This document shows positions 5,103 to 6,065 of a stretch of DNA of 6,065 nt, piece after piece; within the stretch, counting starts at the first letter, position 1; every line of letters begins with the position of its first letter. The translations under genes and the position numbers were made by a program. Location of the stretch: assembly GCA_013214885.1 (NCBI GenBank), contig JABSRS010000224.1, positions 1 through 6,065 of the forward strand, written 5' to 3'. The notes beneath the pieces are model-generated. The model was not told where the DNA came from. It made no database searches and worked only from the letters and a program-made list of their open reading frames with translations. Source of the DNA: Gammaproteobacteria bacterium. Lineage in GTDB: Bacteria; Pseudomonadota; Gammaproteobacteria; Enterobacterales; Psychrobiaceae.

Positions 5103-6065
5103 ATGCCGACCACAGATAGCATTGATTATAAAGATGTCTTTTCCCGTTTATTGGGTTATTTCAAACCCTACAAGAGTGCATTAGCGATTTCGATTGTTGG
5201 CTTGGTGATTTACGGCGGTGTTGATGCCGCCATGGTAAAACTGATCCAGCCATTAGTTGATACCGCATTTACTAGTCCCGATGGCTCGATGTTAAAAACT
5301 GGTGCTTGGTTGATTTTGGCGATATTTTTTATTCGCGGCATCGCAAGCTTTGTCTCTGGTTATGGACTCGCTTGGGTCAGTAACCACGTGATTGAAAAAA
5401 TGCGCCAACAGTTATTTAATAAAATGCTCAGTATGCCTGTGCGCTACTTTGATAAAAACAGCAGTGGCAGTTTAATTTCTAAAATCACTTATGACACCGA
5501 GCAGGTTTCGCTCGCGACTTCCCAAGTATTGATTACTATTGTTCGTGAAGGCGTGACAATTTTAGCGTTGTTGACGGTGATGTTTTATGAAAGTTGGCAA
5601 TTATCTTTGGTGTTCTTTATTGTTGGGCCGTTAATTGCGCTCGTCATATCAGTAGTGTCTAAGCGCTTTCGAATCATCAGTCGCTCAATTCAGCAGGCGA
5701 TGGGGCAAATTACGACCTCCAGCGAGCAAATGTTAAAAGCGCATAAGATCATTTTAGCGTTTTCAGGGCAAGTCAAAGAAGCTACACGCTTTCAAATAGT
5801 TAATAAAAATAACCGTCAACAGGCAATGAAGCTGGTCGCTGCTCGGGTCTCAAGTACGCCACTTATCCAGTTTATTGGTTCGTTTGCGATTGCGATTGTG
5901 CTTTATATTACCAGTTACGATCAAATGCGTGAGACCTTGTCGCCGGGCTCGTTTATCACGCTTGTTACTGCGATGGGCTCATTAATGCGACCGCTCAAAC
6001 AAGTTTCCAAAGTCAATGCCGAACTGCAACGAGGGTTAACTGCATGTGCCAGCGTTTTTGGGATC
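5103..6065 (+). CDS. msbA: MsbA lipid A flippase, N-terminal 321 residues (runs off right edge)
   Basis: The frame opens at ATG 5103, right after an in-frame TAA, and stays open to the window edge for 321 codons. The product is the type-1 transmembrane half of the ABC exporter MsbA, which flips lipid A-core from the inner to the outer leaflet of the inner membrane using ATP. It tracks E. coli MsbA throughout: VVREG-type and FDK-x-S-x-G-x-L-I/L-S-K/R-ITYD-x-EQV motifs (here YFDKNSSGSLISKITYD at about 116-132), VVSKRFRIIS at about 184-193, a MGQITTSSEQMLKAHK segment at about 200-215, and LMRPLKQVSKVNAELQRG at about 295-312. Membrane segments are evident near 25-45, 60-80, 140-185 and 255-300. 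The ATP-binding domain (Walker A, signature, Walker B) would lie beyond the edge. It follows comEC by 114 bases with its own candidate promoter; in E. coli lpxK follows msbA. No lesion seen. Confidence 0.97.
   Translation, partial: MPTTDSIDYKDVFSRLLGYFKPYKSALAISIVGLVIYGGVDAAMVKLIQPLVDTAFTSPDGSMLKTGAWLILAIFFIRGIASFVSGYGLAWVSNHVIEKMRQQLFNKMLSMPVRYFDKNSSGSLISKITYDTEQVSLATSQVLITIVREGVTILALLTVMFYESWQLSLVFFIVGPLIALVISVVSKRFRIISRSIQQAMGQITTSSEQMLKAHKIILAFSGQVKEATRFQIVNKNNRQQAMKLVAARVSSTPLIQFIGSFAIAIVLYITSYDQMRETLSPGSFITLVTAMGSLMRPLKQVSKVNAELQRGLTACASVFGI

Noticed and set aside
1..6065. CRISPR array, tRNA, rRNA or riboswitch
   Set aside because: No regularly spaced repeats, no tRNA-like cloverleaf signatures and no recognisable riboswitch core were seen on either strand.

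Overview
The window looks like chromosome of a marine gammaproteobacterium, most likely Shewanella or a close relative. I infer this from the gene order (DUF2062 gene divergent from comEC, then msbA) and from strong remembered similarity of the msbA product to E. coli MsbA; no database search was possible.

Left part (1-1051, minus strand): the 5' end of an IS91-family rolling-circle transposase runs off the left edge. Directly upstream, overlapping it by 8 bases, is a tyrosine recombinase gene wrecked by two internal deletions and a one-base frameshift. Upstream again, a small unidentified reading frame with its own frameshift runs in frame into the recombinase. The module is decaying, although the visible transposase part is intact.

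Middle (1052-2158): an AT-rich, single-domain TipAS protein (antibiotic-binding domain of TipA/Mta/AlbA-type MerR regulators) is encoded alone, without the DNA-binding half. Upstream of it is a gene-poor stretch with three consecutive hairpins, one set resembling one arm of a large palindrome or an integron attC site. A strong bidirectional terminator closes this accessory stretch.

Right part (2159-6065): core genes. A small DUF2062 membrane protein (minus strand) is divergent, with a 28-base gap, from comEC (plus strand; DNA-uptake channel with a metallo-beta-lactamase domain). comEC is followed after 114 bases by msbA (lipid A flippase), cut by the right edge. The comEC-msbA order is the same as ycaI-msbA in E. 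coli. A candidate promoter and a four-codon mini-ORF lie just before msbA.

I found no clear evidence of an undescribed multi-gene system. The points most worth a second look are the stand-alone TipAS gene beside an IS91-type element, the hairpin cluster, and the unidentified frame upstream of the recombinase.
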